From contig NC_089738.1 of NCBI RefSeq assembly GCF_035083965.1, positions 19,370,734 to 19,434,733 of the forward strand: a stretch of 64,000 nucleotides of DNA. The letters are read 5' to 3'. A model generated the notes under the pieces. It was not told the DNA's origin. It saw only the letters and a list, made by a program, of their open reading frames with translations, and searched no databases. Every line of letters begins with the position of its first letter. Within the stretch, counting starts at the first letter, position 1. The stretch is from Branchiostoma lanceolatum. Its lineage: Eukaryota; Chordata; Leptocardii; Amphioxiformes; Branchiostomatidae. This document shows positions 31,201 through 44,000 of this stretch, one piece after another. Made by a program: the position numbers and the translations under genes.

Positions 31201-34200
31201 TACAATCTTTGACATATTGTGACTTTGAATATGTTTGTATTTACCACGAATATGTACAAATCAAACACACAAAGTTTGATAGAATGGTTGATTATTCATA
31301 AATACGCGTGCATTCTTAATTCAACGATACCCAAAACATTATTATTCAATGACAGGAAGTTTTGGGAAAGCCTGAATGTAGCATTATTTCATATTTCAAC
31401 ATATATGCATTTCTAAGTTCAAAAACTATCAAATACAATACGGAAGTTCTATGTGGCTAAATAATCCATTTCGTTTAAGACAGGCCGAGGGACATCCACA
31501 TACTCAAAGCACCTCTTCATATGCAGGTTAATGTCGGTAAATTGGGGTTGTGTAAGCACAATTGTTATAAAATGTATTACAATTAACAACCATCACATCA
31601 TGGTGGTAATATTTAGTGCACTTGGACCAAAAATTTCTACATGTTCTACATATTCTACTAAAGTAATGAAAGCCTTATTTGTGGCCAGTTCTTCGTCTAA
31701 AAGATATCAGATACAAATAATTTCAAATACAGAGGTTGAAAATAGAAACTTCAAAGTAACATTATACTCAGTGTCTGAAAAACTCCCATGATGACAACAC
31801 ACCACATTTTACACGTAAGTAGTATATGCCGTGGAACTGCATGTTTATAATCGTCCTCTCCCCATTCTATGACTACATCTGAGTTCACTTCTTCCATGCA
31901 CTCTTGGTAAGGTACAGGCAAGGCTGATTTCTTCTGTATCTAGCATGTTGGACTCAGCTTGGAGTTCATCTTGTGATAAACCAGTTCCTATATGATAAAA
32001 CCAAATGATGAATAAATATCAATTCACATTCTTAGTATTTAAGTAACATGTCACATGATTTTGACATAACTGTGATCAAGGAGGTTATATAGACTATATA
32101 ACCTCCTTGCTGTGATGGGCTTCGTTTCATCACAGCAGCTAACAAAAAACAAGGGACAATGGGTATCCATCATGCCTGTCTCAGCTAACATTGAAGTGTA
32201 CCGATGATGGGCTTAAGCCTTACCGAAGGAGCCTCTGACAGCTGATTGCTTTGTTCCAAGCCAAGCTAAGGTCCTCACAACATGTACTGCATTTGTGAAG
32301 GAAGTATCTGCCGATGCTGTATAGGATATATATATATAAAGGGAAACAATGACAAATATTAAACATATCACATAATCACATTTGTAAAAAATGAATCGGG
32401 CATCGTTTAATTGAATACGTAAAACTTACATTCATAACTTGAATATGATATTGATCAAACATGTACGTACAGCTATAACTGAATACAATAATCACTGAAA
32501 CACACTACTACCTCCACATAAGTTCCAGCTCACTATCCACAAACTGTGGGACCTTTGTGGGACAAATACTTATGACATTCTCTTCCGTTACAGGATATCT
32601 TTAATCATCTTTCCCTCAACCGCTTGCTATGTTGTATCTGAAACGTTAACCAGACACAAATGTCTGTTGACCATTGGCAAGAACGAACAAATTGAAAGCT
32701 ATAAATTTCCTAGATCCTAACGGTGTAGAAGTGCAGGTCGACTGGACAATTCTTAAATGTCATGCAAATGCGATGATATGTCAAGCCACAATAGGAGGAT
32801 AACTGACGTTCAAACTAGTTAGCGGAAACAGGAATTTTCCAATTTGTACTTACCAAAGGGCAGTCCCTCTAAATGATGAATCGACTCCCTACCAACTTTA
32901 CAAGGGGGAGGGGGGCGACGAATATTGCATGCACGAAGAAGACTACTTCGCAATGCCGCGCGTTTGAGTTTACACCGAATCCCCTTCGACTCTCAAGTCA
33001 CTAAAAATCACTGGTCGACCATGGTAGACTCTGACGATGCCATGTTAAGCACAGAGAGAGATGAAACGCCGTTCTTGTCTCCGTGCTGTTCACCGACAAA
33101 ACCGTTTCTCGCGCCTGACGTCATCACACGCAGTGTCTTGTGGGAGATTGGACACGAATCCGTATTCGGGAAACGTCAGGATTTGTCGGAATTGTTGGAT
33201 CTGAGGTGCATCGGATCCAATCGGAAACGTTCCGTATCTGCTATGATGCACGATTGCGGATCCGCTGGATTTTTCAGGATCTGAGATCATGCCGTGCAGT
33301 GTGTATTTGTTGGTTAGGATCCGAAGCAACTGCCGACAAACAAACAATCCGATTATCTCTGCCATATTGACAAATATCTGAAAACGAAGGATCCGCGCAA
33401 ATATCCTCAGGTATCCGAGGCGCATCACGGATCCAGACGTATACGGCGTCGGAATTGCCGGATCTGAGCTGTACCTGGTATTTGTCTGAATTTGCTCGGA
33501 AACGTTTCGTATCTGTACCCGAAACGTATGAAGGATCCAGACGTATACGACGCCGGAATTGTCGGATCTGAGGTGCATCGGATTCAATCGGAAACGTTCC
33601 GTGTCTGCTATAATGCATAATTCCGGATCTGCTGGATTCGTCAGGAAATGAGATCATGCCGTGCCGTGTGTATTAATTCGTCAGGATCCGAAACAACTAC
33701 CGACATGCAAACAATCTGAACATTCCAAATATTAAAAAAACGAGGGATCCGCACAAATATTTTCGGGTATCCGAGGCGCATCACGGATCCAGAGGAATAC
33801 GGCGTCGGAATTGGTCGGATCTGCGGGCACCTCAGTATCCGAGCAGTGAACTGGGATTTTTCCGGATTCGCTCGGAAACGCCATGAGGCCCGATTCCGGA
33901 TACGTCGGATCCGTCAGGATACGTGGCCATTTCGTGCAGTGAAAGTCCCTGTATATATGTAAATACGTTACTTTTGGGACCGCATCTGCAAGCAGCGACG
34001 CCTAATTACTACTGTATACAACCGGTACCGGTGTGTCATATCTAAAGGTTGTTTATGCTTAGGTCCCAATTGGAAAAAGGGATTTTTTTTTGCACTTTCG
34101 GGCGTGACCCCTACATGGCCCTGTTGGACACCCTGTGGTTGCCGGGCTATTTTGAGCCCGGCCGGGACCCCGAATCATTTCAATCTGGCCTTAGATTCAA

Positions 34201-34794
34201 CGCGTGACCCGATATCAAATAGACGCCGCAAGGTAATCGTCCACCGTGACAAGATGTGGCTTCGGGGCCCGGCCGGGACTTCACCCCCGATGGGCACCAA
34301 CGCAACTGGGACCGTAGCATTACCAGGTATGCGTCAGGAACGAACTCACCTTGAGCCAGCCCATGTAGAAGAGGAACTGCAGAATGGTGAAGATGGGAAT
34401 GTACAGATCCACCTCGTGTCCAGGGTAGTGCTTGGACGGGTCCAGCCACTGCCGCCCCATCAGACACGACACGAAAAACGTGTAGACAGCAACCGTCACT
34501 ACCTGGGGGTGTAACAGGGGGTTAGGTAAACACCGCTTCTGGCTCAATCTGTGGGTGTGGACGGGGTTACGTGTACACCATTTGCTGGGCCTGTTTAGTA
34601 CTAGGATGAGAAATGGGGTTTTCCACCTCATAAGTAGTAGTGCATATCGTCCAAAGGACAACGTACTAGTTGATACGACAGCGCTAAAAAGGTTTGTTTT
34701 TTGAACAACTTACAACAAATGCGGCCATTTGCCGAAGTGCTCCGGACAATTATGACCTCATTTCGTATCTCGTGTGTGTGTGTGTTTGCGTGTC

Positions 34795-34836
<42 letters not shown>

Positions 34837-37500
34837 TGTGTGTGTTAAGAGCTGAGTACATACCTGTGTGTAGACTAGCGGCACACTGATCCAGTCATAA
34901 CTGTACAACATCGCCAGACATCCCCGAATGTTGTTCGACTCCTGAAAAAAAAGCAAGAAACAAACAAGACAAAACCCGCCCAATCAGTCACGGATGTATA
35001 TGTGTTCTAGGCTTAAGACTGTCTCGATAACGGCAAACAAGCAAACTCTTACCCCTTGTTGAACAGCCCCTTCGCTCTGTTGTCGTCGTCTTCGAAAAAT
35101 GTACCATTCCTGACATTTGCGAAAGCTTCAAGCTGTCTTTTATATCGCGGGTAACCTATTTCTACTTTACTCCGTAATAGCGATGATTACTTTTTATGAT
35201 ATCTATTGTTTGTTACCATCCTTCCTAGCTTAACTAACAAGAAGAGAGGTTACTACAAGCAAGCTTAAGCATGCGTGCGCAACATGTGATAATATTAACA
35301 GCTGCGCGTTGACGCGTTTCTTTTATGAACCTTTATCAAATAAAGGTAGAATTAATTTCTACTTTACCCCGTAACGCCACCCAGGCACAAGCGAACCGAC
35401 TGATCAAACATGTCTATTTTACAATCATCCCCATAACAATTAAAGTTGGACCTCCCTCGAGACTACAGAATGAATTTGAACTTCTTAAACGATATGGACT
35501 TTAAGATGCAATATCATGATTGTGGGAGGAAGGAAGAAGTTAACTTACGAACCACCGCCTTTCCCTCGGCAGAGGAGGGAAAAAACGCTTTTCTGTACGG
35601 TAACCATGGTAACGGCCCTGCGAGAGACCGAGATGGTCGCCTCTGATGGTAGGAAGAAAGGTGGTCAACATTGCAACTCACGTGCACACGGGGAGGAGCG
35701 AGGAGGGGTGATGTGGGCATACTGTTCGCCATAGAATGGTTGCAAAAGTGTCTTTTGTTTCATAAGGTTCTTATAATGGGATAAAACTTCATGATTTTGT
35801 TGGTGAGTGCCCACAGGAAATGTAATGACTTGACGAATCTTCGCACAAAGGTCAAATGTGGCCTCAAAAGTAACAGAATTTTCTAGAACCCGAAACATGT
35901 TCGATTTGACGTAATTTAAGCCGAACGCGTGTTCTATTCGGTGTAGCTTTCCGCCATTTGCAGGTTTCCTCTGCAAACCCCCTGTGGCAAGGCCCCATCT
36001 CCTCTGGGTGCCTTGCATTTGAAAAAATGACTAATATTTCACAAATTCAAACCATTTTCTGGGCACTACATCTATGATGACATTCTGTTGTTGCCATATG
36101 TTTCGTGTAACTTTAAGTTATTGGCGGCATCGTTTGTTGATGACCTTGAGTGCAGTAATTTTTTGTCCCCTGCCCTCCTTGCCCCTCAAGAAGTAATAAA
36201 CAAACAATTTCAAATAGGAAGACACAAGTTCATCAAAAGTCTCAAGACTGACCTCGATGAGCGATCGGAAGGTGTAGGGGTCCTCCACGCGACCCTCCTT
36301 GCGGCACTTGGTGACCAGGTTGCAGAACCAGTTCAGCGGCAGCCAGAACTTGTTGTGGGGCGAGTCCAGCTTATCGTAGTCCTTCAGCTCGCCGGGCATC
36401 ATGAACCCTGGAGGTCACGACAGAGAACAGCACTTAGCAGTACGTATCTTTATCAGCACGTATAACTTAATTAAATATATATTATATGGTAGTGTCCGCG
36501 TATCATAAGGATGATATGATCCCTTCTGTAGTTCAAAAAGAAGGAGTGTCGGGAAAAATAGTATGCAATGGAAGAAATTCTGATGCAACGATGACTAGAT
36601 TGATTCCATTTGTAGCTACAAGACAGACACATGTCTGATTCTTCTAGGTTTAACCAACTAGCATTGTTGGCTACGACGTCAGGTCCAAACACCCTGCTTC
36701 ATTTAAAGATTGATTGGTCGATTAATTCGGCTAGAAAAAGGTTTTAGGAATGACCCACCTGCCTCTTATATTGAGAATTAAGTATCCGGTACGTATCGAT
36801 GTGATCGATTGATTGATTGATTGATTGATTCGTGAATCAATGAATCTATTGATTAGTTTTGCAGCATGAATGACACACCTGCCTCCACCACATGGTTCAT
36901 GGTAGGAAACCGCTTGTAGACGGCGGTGCTGATACTGCGCATGATCAGTAGCGTGGCCAGGTTGACGTAACGCACCAGGGTCCGCCGGATCAGACGACCT
37001 CTGGGGAAGGTCATGGCACAGATTAGAAAAAAAAGTCTATTGAATCCAACTTTTTATGTGAGGACGTTTCTGATTTACCAAATTGCATAAAGACTGACGA
37101 GAATTTTGCGTAATTTCTAATCCCCCATGCAGACCCCATACCTGTGGTCCTCCCCATGCACACTGCAGGCTATGAGCGCCGCGATGCGGTCCGGCCAGGG
37201 AATGCAGGTGTACTGCTGCCACCAGCGCGTAAACACCACCGACACGTAAAACCCGAGCAGGAACGCCACCGGGATCAGATCCGTGTGCTCGTTACAAAAC
37301 AAGCTGATGTCCTCGAAATACTCCCTCTGCTTGTCGTTCAGGACGAGCCGATAGGTGGCGCTCAGGGCGGAGTACAGTGCAAGGTAGACGAGCAGTTCCT
37401 TGTAGAGAAGTTTGTAGAAGCTGGCCTGCCAACGGAACAGCAGACGGACGAACCCGCCGAATCGGGCGTCGGCGACTTTCAGACTGTATGACGTAGTCAT
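28239..37500 (-). CDS. Bestrophin A (calcium-activated chloride channel)
   Basis: Eight coding exons in phase: 37500-37142, 37000-36879, 36407-36253, 34941-34864, 34502-34350, 30222-30142, 29517-29360 and 28983-28239; 616 aa. The start [17 protein letters not shown] is the family N-terminus. Neck-gate residues I76, F80 and F84 (IPVAFLLGF) are conserved, as are [85 protein letters not shown] and the acidic calcium clasp DDDDFETNW. The last exon is a low-complexity Ser/Glu-rich cytoplasmic tail, as in other bestrophins. The protein should assemble as a pentameric, Ca2+-gated anion channel in plasma or intracellular membrane. Exon 34350-34502 flanks a 3.6-kb transposon, and exon 29360-29517 is surrounded by partial copies of itself. 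Same orientation as bestrophin B at 49-55.6 kb. Confidence 0.92.
29518..29830 (-). repeat. Acceptor-edge tandem copies of a bestrophin A exon
   Basis: The first ~90 nt of exon 29517-29360, its acceptor (TTTATGACAG, minus strand) and ~40 bp of intron recur at 29563-29660 almost unchanged, at 29684-29758 degenerate, and at 29780-29815 as a short remnant (CCGGCTGATTCCGGCATCTC). The near-identical copy has a usable acceptor and the same peptide start ([19 protein letters not shown]) but no matching donor. Confidence 0.9.
30390..34004. mobile_element. 3.6-kb TIR element with subterminal repeats, non-autonomous
   Basis: The left end reads TAGGTGTCGCTGCTTACAGA followed by TGCGGTCCCAAAA; the complement of the right end reads TAGGCGTCGCTGCTTGCAGA followed by TGCGGTCCCAAAA. 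Both are followed inward by CACTGCACGAAATGGCC. The left arm holds ~177-bp tandem units rich in GACGGATAC and ATTTTTCTGTA (30470-31160). The right arm holds ~363-bp tandem units rich in GGATCCG and GTATCCGAGGCGCAT (33170-33930). The middle (31.2-33.1 kb) is AT-rich without a transposase-sized frame. It sits in one bestrophin A intron. The superfamily cannot be named and the target duplication is ambiguous. Confidence 0.8.
32077..32109. other. Perfect 16-bp palindrome with 1-nt centre
   Basis: CAAGGAGGTTATATAG, then A, then its exact complement CTATATAACCTCCTTG. The half-site AACCTCCTTG also occurs near 19760 and 38685. Confidence 0.8.
34766..34846. repeat. (TG)n microsatellite
   Basis: Imperfect TG/TGTC run about 80 bp long in a bestrophin A intron, next to the 3' end (donor side) of exon 34864-34941 (gene orientation). 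Confidence 0.9.
34942..36252. other. Bestrophin A intron, no further features
   Basis: No additional exon was found. Weak open frames lack motifs. Confidence 0.4.
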
Positions 37501-38070
37501 GGTAACGTCCCAAACATATGGTTCCAACAGGCCTAACCGCCGTACTAGTAGTATATCTTAACGATACGAACGCTTCGCCTCTGTGGCGTCGCCAAAAATT
37601 GGCACGTTGTATATTTTATGAAATCATACAGGCTGCGGTATTTTGATGCAACAAGTTGACCATGACCGTAGCCACCGCACTAGTCCTGTGAAGCAAATGG
37701 GCAAAATTGTGAGAACATTTTCAATTCATAACAGCCCCTTACATTCTATTTGATACTTGGCATTTATCCCAATGTAGTATCGTTCCACTTGAGCAGATCA
37801 AGAGGGGGTGTACGGGTGAGTTCAGTTGCTAAACGTCTGGTAGACTGTGATACTACATTGCTGCAACAATGTTCGAAAATTTAATGCTTAGCGGTATATT
37901 GTTACCATACAGCGGTAGGTCAGATTTTACATGGTTTGGCAGCTGTTAAATGTCATGAGCAGGTAAACATGGAGACCGCAGTACCTTTTATACTCGTTCC
38001 GTGTCAGCGACACGGTGATTTATGGAGCTTACCTGTGCTCCAGGTGCCACGAAACACCTATATAAAGATG
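37501..38070 (-). promoter_or_regulatory. Candidate 5' UTR exon and promoter of bestrophin A
   Basis: On the minus strand, TTTATATAGG (forward ~38060-38069) is followed by GAGCACAG and a donor GTAAGC (exon edge at 38033). A TATA-like element about 25-30 nt before a very short leader exon would fit, but the spacing leaves almost no exon. Speculative. Confidence 0.25.
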
Positions 38071-41063
38071 GGCGTAAAACAGAATTTAGGTCAACATTTA
38101 GATCAACATTGATATCAAACTTGGGAAATACAGAGTATTGGCATCAACGTCACAATTTAACGATTTTTGTTTTGTTTGGAACAACATACGTGTCATGGTA
38201 GTCAGCCCCCCTCCCCCACACTTAAATCGTAAAATTAAAGCTACCAGCGCCACACCTTGCCGAAAAGGGAATACCAGTACAAGTTTGATCCCCCCCCCCT
38301 TTATTTACGTGTAGATTGGCAAAACGTTGTACCGTAGGCGAAGAAATTGGACGTGGCAAACCAGCTGTTCAAACTCTGAGCCTTATCGGCTCGTTGTAAC
38401 AGACTAATCAAACATGCACGGCCAGTGACCTAGTTTTCCAGGTAACGTCTAGAATTACATTCAAGCGCAAGGATAACATTTCAAAATTTCAGAATTAGAC
38501 GAACCATGACACTGCACGAAACGGGACCATATCATGACCGAACACTGGCCATCGAGACGAAATAAAATTAAAGGTGCTGAACTATGTTAACTATACTATA
38601 ACGTGGCTACACTAATGCTCTAAGCCTAGTAAGTACAATACCAAATGTGACTATACTAGAAGCAGTCACGTAGCTTCTCATTTTAACCTCCTTGGTGTGG
38701 GTAACTGTACCGGCGTTCTTACAATCGCCCGGCAAGTGAAATGATACTGGTTTTCCAACTCACCAGATTCAGCACAACAGACACATAATCAGAAAGGGAA
38801 CGCTTTATAGCATGTTACTGTCCCAGGCTGCTACTAGTCGACTACCTGTTGCATTTAAACCAGGTCACCGGCCCCAATACAAAACAGGTTTGTTCCGGTT
38901 TGAGGCGGTTACTGTTGTGTACGTGTTCCCTGGGGTGACCTCTGACATAGAACCGTCTAGACTGTAAGCCACCTCAGGCGTACAGCGGGATGTAATACTA
39001 CACCGTGCTTTGTGACTATTAGAATCTCGGTCAAAGGTCAGCAGCACCGGAGTACTCAGTGTAATGCTGTGGGAGGGGGATTCGGGTACTGTTCGTGCAA
39101 ATAACTGAACTTTTACTTAAACTGCTGACATTTTAAAGTTTGTTTGTCCATTTTTTTAACTAACTGCTTACCTTTAAAATTTGTTTGTCTATATGTTCAT
39201 TTGAAATCTTCACAATATGAAAGGGAGGGTGTGTCCAGTTAAGTACCACTACATATCATACTTTGTACCTTGTACAATTGTTGTGCAATAAAGTTACATA
39301 CATTATATTTCTCTCAGTTTCCGTGAGCAATATCTTTACAATTCACGCATGTATCATGGCTGCTTCTATCTTAAACCTTAGTACTATTGTATTTCCCACG
39401 ATACTTTACCGATCTGCTGAAATCAATATACTAATACTGACCTGTTCATGATCTTTCGAGCAACTTGAATACCAAAGAAGTCAGACGAAATCACTGAGCG
39501 GTGTTTTTTCCCAAATACCTTTATTCAAAAGTAATCCCGAATGGACAAAAAGCAAATGAGTAGCATAAGTGAACAAAGCCACAATTAAAGTTAACACCTG
39601 ATATGCGAGCAGAAGTTGCTTTCATATTAAGAAAAGCTACATAGGTTTTACAATTATAAAAGTAGAGGCTCGTGTATCAGTCTACAATTTAAAAAAAAAT
39701 AGCAGCTTCTATACCATACTCAGCCAAAGTACATAGTACTTGGTACGAATGCAATTGATAGTACTAATTGTGCTATAGTACCAAACCATTGTCTGGCTAC
39801 ACCAATGTAATAATGATTATAATGTTTCTAAGTTACCACAGACTGTGTTATTTTTTCTACCGAATACGAAATATTAACTTTACTGACTAAAGAATTTAGA
39901 GTACTTTTTGCATCGAAAGTATACAAATACGTTCACCAACAATGACTAAACCAATCATAGAACAGGATAATACGGCAGCATTTAGAACTCTTCAACTCAC
40001 TGACACCTTTGCTATTTCAAACAATTACTTGTCAAACTAAGCTAATTGCTATTTCAATATAACATTGACAGGAAGAAGAACCCTTACACCGTCATTTTGC
40101 TGACTTAAGTGGAATTTTACAATATAGCTCTGCAAACGCACACCTCTGCAAATTCATAGAATAGAAAATTCAAAATTGATACAAAATCTCATTGACTACT
40201 TATTCTCACTGAAAACATCCCCATGCAGTCGATACTACTATTACAATGATTATTACGCGGTTGAAGCAGATCTTTTTGAATGAAAAAACTGTATTTTCAA
40301 GACAATTGGTAGATGAGGTGCAAATGATAAAACTAAGTTCTGCCCTCGTTTGAAAAATGTTGGAAAAATTTCTGCTCAAATTTGCTTTGCCATTTAATGG
40401 TGCTTTTATTTGTTGCCTTTAACAACTCAAATTTGACTGTATTTGAAGTGTTGGTTCAGTGAGACAAACACAAAATTAACCTCGTCTCTAGCCGGTCTAA
40501 GATTGTCGACTTAAATGCAAAACGGAGACTTTAATGGAAAACGAAACCCCTCTTTCCAATGAGACATAATTCTTTCCTTTCCCTATCTTTAAATGTATTA
40601 AGTACCAATAAAATCGGTGTCTTATAAAGTGCGGTTTTAAAAAGGAGGGTGGGGCGCATCATGGCAACACTACGATGCGTAACTAGTCGAACGGAGGCAC
40701 AAGGGGACAATACGCATTATACTGCATCCTCGCAGTAAAAACAGAATCGTTAACCAAACATCATGTCGTTAGTCGTTCCAGATCAGAGTCGGTGGTCAGG
40801 TATGAAAAAAGGTGTCGCCAAGACTGTATTCAGGAGAGAGTGAGAGAGATAGAATGAGAGAGTGGGGGAGAAGGGAGATGTGAGGAGAGTGTGAGAAAGG
40901 GAAAAAAGAGGCAGATCTACTTTTTAAAGTTCTGTGAACACGATTGCTAGCTGTTAGAATGCTACTAGACATGTATGCATTAAAGCACCGTACAGGTGGT
41001 TATCTTTGGCCTGACAGGTTACCACTAGTTCGCCGAGAAGGCTTTCAAAAATGACTTTGGTTT
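38071..41063. other. Intergenic / 3' UTR of the propeller gene
   Basis: AT-rich, with no exon with splice support. TTTATT (AATAAA on the minus strand) at about 39529 could end the transcript of the gene at 41064-45632, giving a ~1.5-kb 3' UTR. GA-rich simple DNA is at 40835-40915. Confidence 0.45.
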
Positions 41064-44000
41064 CTAGAAGCGCAGTTCGAACACACCGCGGGTAGAAGAC
41101 ACGAAGACGCTCTTCGGGGTCTGAATCGTCGGCCACGTGGGGGAGGTGGTGAAAGCCACAGTCGGTCTGTCGACGAAGGAGGAGTGGGCCAGCCATGTGG
41201 GGACTCCGTGGTTCACCCAAGTCACGGTAGGTTGCGCGCCACGAACAGTTAGCTGATAAAGCTGAAACAGAGTAATCAAACACCATGTAAGTCAGACTCA
41301 AAGGACTAACCAGACTTAAGGTTAGGGCGCGATCGTGCGATGGTCGTACGCTTCGAGTTGATGCAATATAGGACTTTGCTGCGGGCTGTGACGGAACCAA
41401 CCACCGATAAGGATAAAACACAGCCTTTTATGAAGCAAGACAGCTGAACATTGCAGGTCACATGCATGGATGTCCCAAATATGCCCTAAGTTTTATAGCA
41501 ATCGTACGGCGATCGCACGACTTATGTGACCGCGCTCTTACTCTAACCTCATTTACTAGAGTTCAGCTTAGGACAAGGCTTTGGTACGAGCTACTGCTTG
41601 ATCTAATGCTATATGTAGCTATATATACTAATAGCGTTTGGCTAAGGCTTGAGTTAGTGCTTCAGCTAAGACAGACAGATGGAGAAAGAACAAAAAACAC
41701 TATGTAGAACTAGAAGGTACTCACCCCGTATCCGGAGGATCCTTGGATGATCCCATTGTTGGTAATGCAGAACATGGTTTTGCCCCAACCGCTCGTGAGA
41801 TACGGGTCGGAGCAGTCCAGGATCCTTCTGTTGGTCAGGGAGAAACACGGCCACCCACCGTGGTATCTGTGGATAAAAAATTATAAAACAAACTATACAT
41901 AAACAAGAGGAACAATCAAAATTATCATGACGTCAATGGAATTCATCTATTGAGACTTAGACTGGGTTAACCGGGCCTTAACTGCTGAATCCCCACCTGC
42001 AAACAGATCCGTCCGCGGTGATGGCCCACCAGAGTGCATGACGAGTTGCGTGGATATGTCGAATGACTTTCCCCGCAGGCCTGCCCAGGTTGTACCAGAA
42101 GCCGCCCCCGTTCTGACTGGTGTACCGTCGGTACATGTTCCCATTCGTGCCCACCACAAACACGTTGCTATAACCAGATGTCGTTGCTATGTAGCTGGTG
42201 GTTTTTATTCTGGCCACCTGGAAATGGAGATGTGAATACAAAATTAAAAAGGCCATTGCATAAATGGTTGCATTTTAGACTTAACTTCCACCTTACATAC
42301 CCTCAGTCGACGTCCGTCAAAGGTTAGCATAGTATGCTAGATTAAAATGTTTTGCTACATCTCAATTCTCATACATGTACGATTAGTCAGGAAGTACCCC
42401 TTTACCGGCGTTGTCAAGAAGTACTTAGTAATTCTTCCGAAGAGAAAAGAATGAAAATGATTCAATGAAGTTGGGTCGAAAGTAAAAGTTAGAAACAAAG
42501 GAAAATTTGTTATGAGGTTACAGAGTTCTGATAACTTACATAAGTTGAGGGGGAAAGTGGTCTCCCGTGCCATCGCCAGGTCCAGGCACCAGGGGTAGTT
42601 GGGGTACTCCATTCCCAGAACCGCTCGTACAGGTGTCCGTTAGACCCTCGCACGAAGGTCCTCGCCTTAAGATTGTGTTTCCTCACAGAGGAACAGCCGG
42701 ATACGGCAACACCTGGCGGAAACAGTTCACAAGAGTACAGCTTTAATATCAGCCAATCATACAAGAATACGTACCGGCAAAGTTGATCATAGTAAATGAT
42801 AGGTTGTCACCAGTTCGTCTGTACATATATTGATATTCACTTTTACCTTAAAGTTGTTATTACTATCTTAATATCACTGTGGTGGGGTCGTGTGGCAGGA
42901 TTTTCGACTCAGAACCCGGGTTCGAATCCCCTGACGCCACCGATCTTGTGCCCTTGGGAAAAACCCAAGTGTAAAAGATGGGTACATTACTTGATATAGA
43001 ATTCAGGTCAGATATATAATGTTGCCTCTGTGGCTTACTATATATTATACTCACTGGGGTAAGGTCGTCCGTGATGTCCGTAGGTCCAGGCGCCTTGCGG
43101 CCACGGTGGCCACCAGTAATGCTCCCACAGGTAACCAGTACTCGACGTCAAAAGTTTCTTACCGTGGTTTTCAAACATACACGGCTCTGTAGAATGGTAA
43201 AGAATTGCGGAGAAATTGTGAAACGTTACCTACTAATCAATAATCAATAATCATTGTTAAATGACCTGATTGAGACTGGACAAAGTCTTTCGCTGTTATT
43301 GATGTGTTGCAACTAAGATTCTGATGACTTGAGGCAGATCTTTGAATGTACTCGTAGGTTGAGATTGTCCTTTTGGAACAGTCACTAAAGCACCCCCCCC
43401 CCCCACACACACACTTTCGGGACCCGCGGTACGCTAGCGGCGTCGCTGCGTTCTGAACTGGATTGGCGTTAACCTTGACTTTATAATGGGAATATCATTC
43501 AAAACGTAGAAGTATGACCAAAAAGACAATACAAAAGCGCACAAGGCTTTAAAAGATTCCTTTTTTGTTCATGAAATTCGTTGAGTTCTTTGTCAATTCG
43601 ATCGGCCACAGCGACGCCGCCAGCGTGCCGCGGGTCCAGAGGGGGTGGGGGTGGGGGGGTAGTTGGTTGCATAAGGACGCGACCTGTGACTCGTATTGAA
43701 TCGTAAAACAGATGTGTTTTATATTTCCTTGGAACTAAGCAAGTTTTTCTTTCCACTTTGTACTCCCTGCCAGGAAGGCATTTTCATTTTCTGATGTTAG
43801 CGGATTTGTGACTAATAATGCCATAACCTTTCATATCTGCTGCATACATACAACACACAAAACAGAAATTGGATTACATGTTGAAAGGCAAGAAAATAGG
43901 ATTGTTTCTACTTTCAACCAAGAGGACTAACAGGAGGCTTTAACAACCTTCGTTCCTTACCTGAGTTAAAGGGCATATTCCAGGCAGGTTTTCCCATCCC

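Noticed and set aside
42880..42945. Functional tRNA gene
   Set aside because: B box is good, but the cloverleaf is incomplete and the same head and tail recur elsewhere; a SINE fits better.
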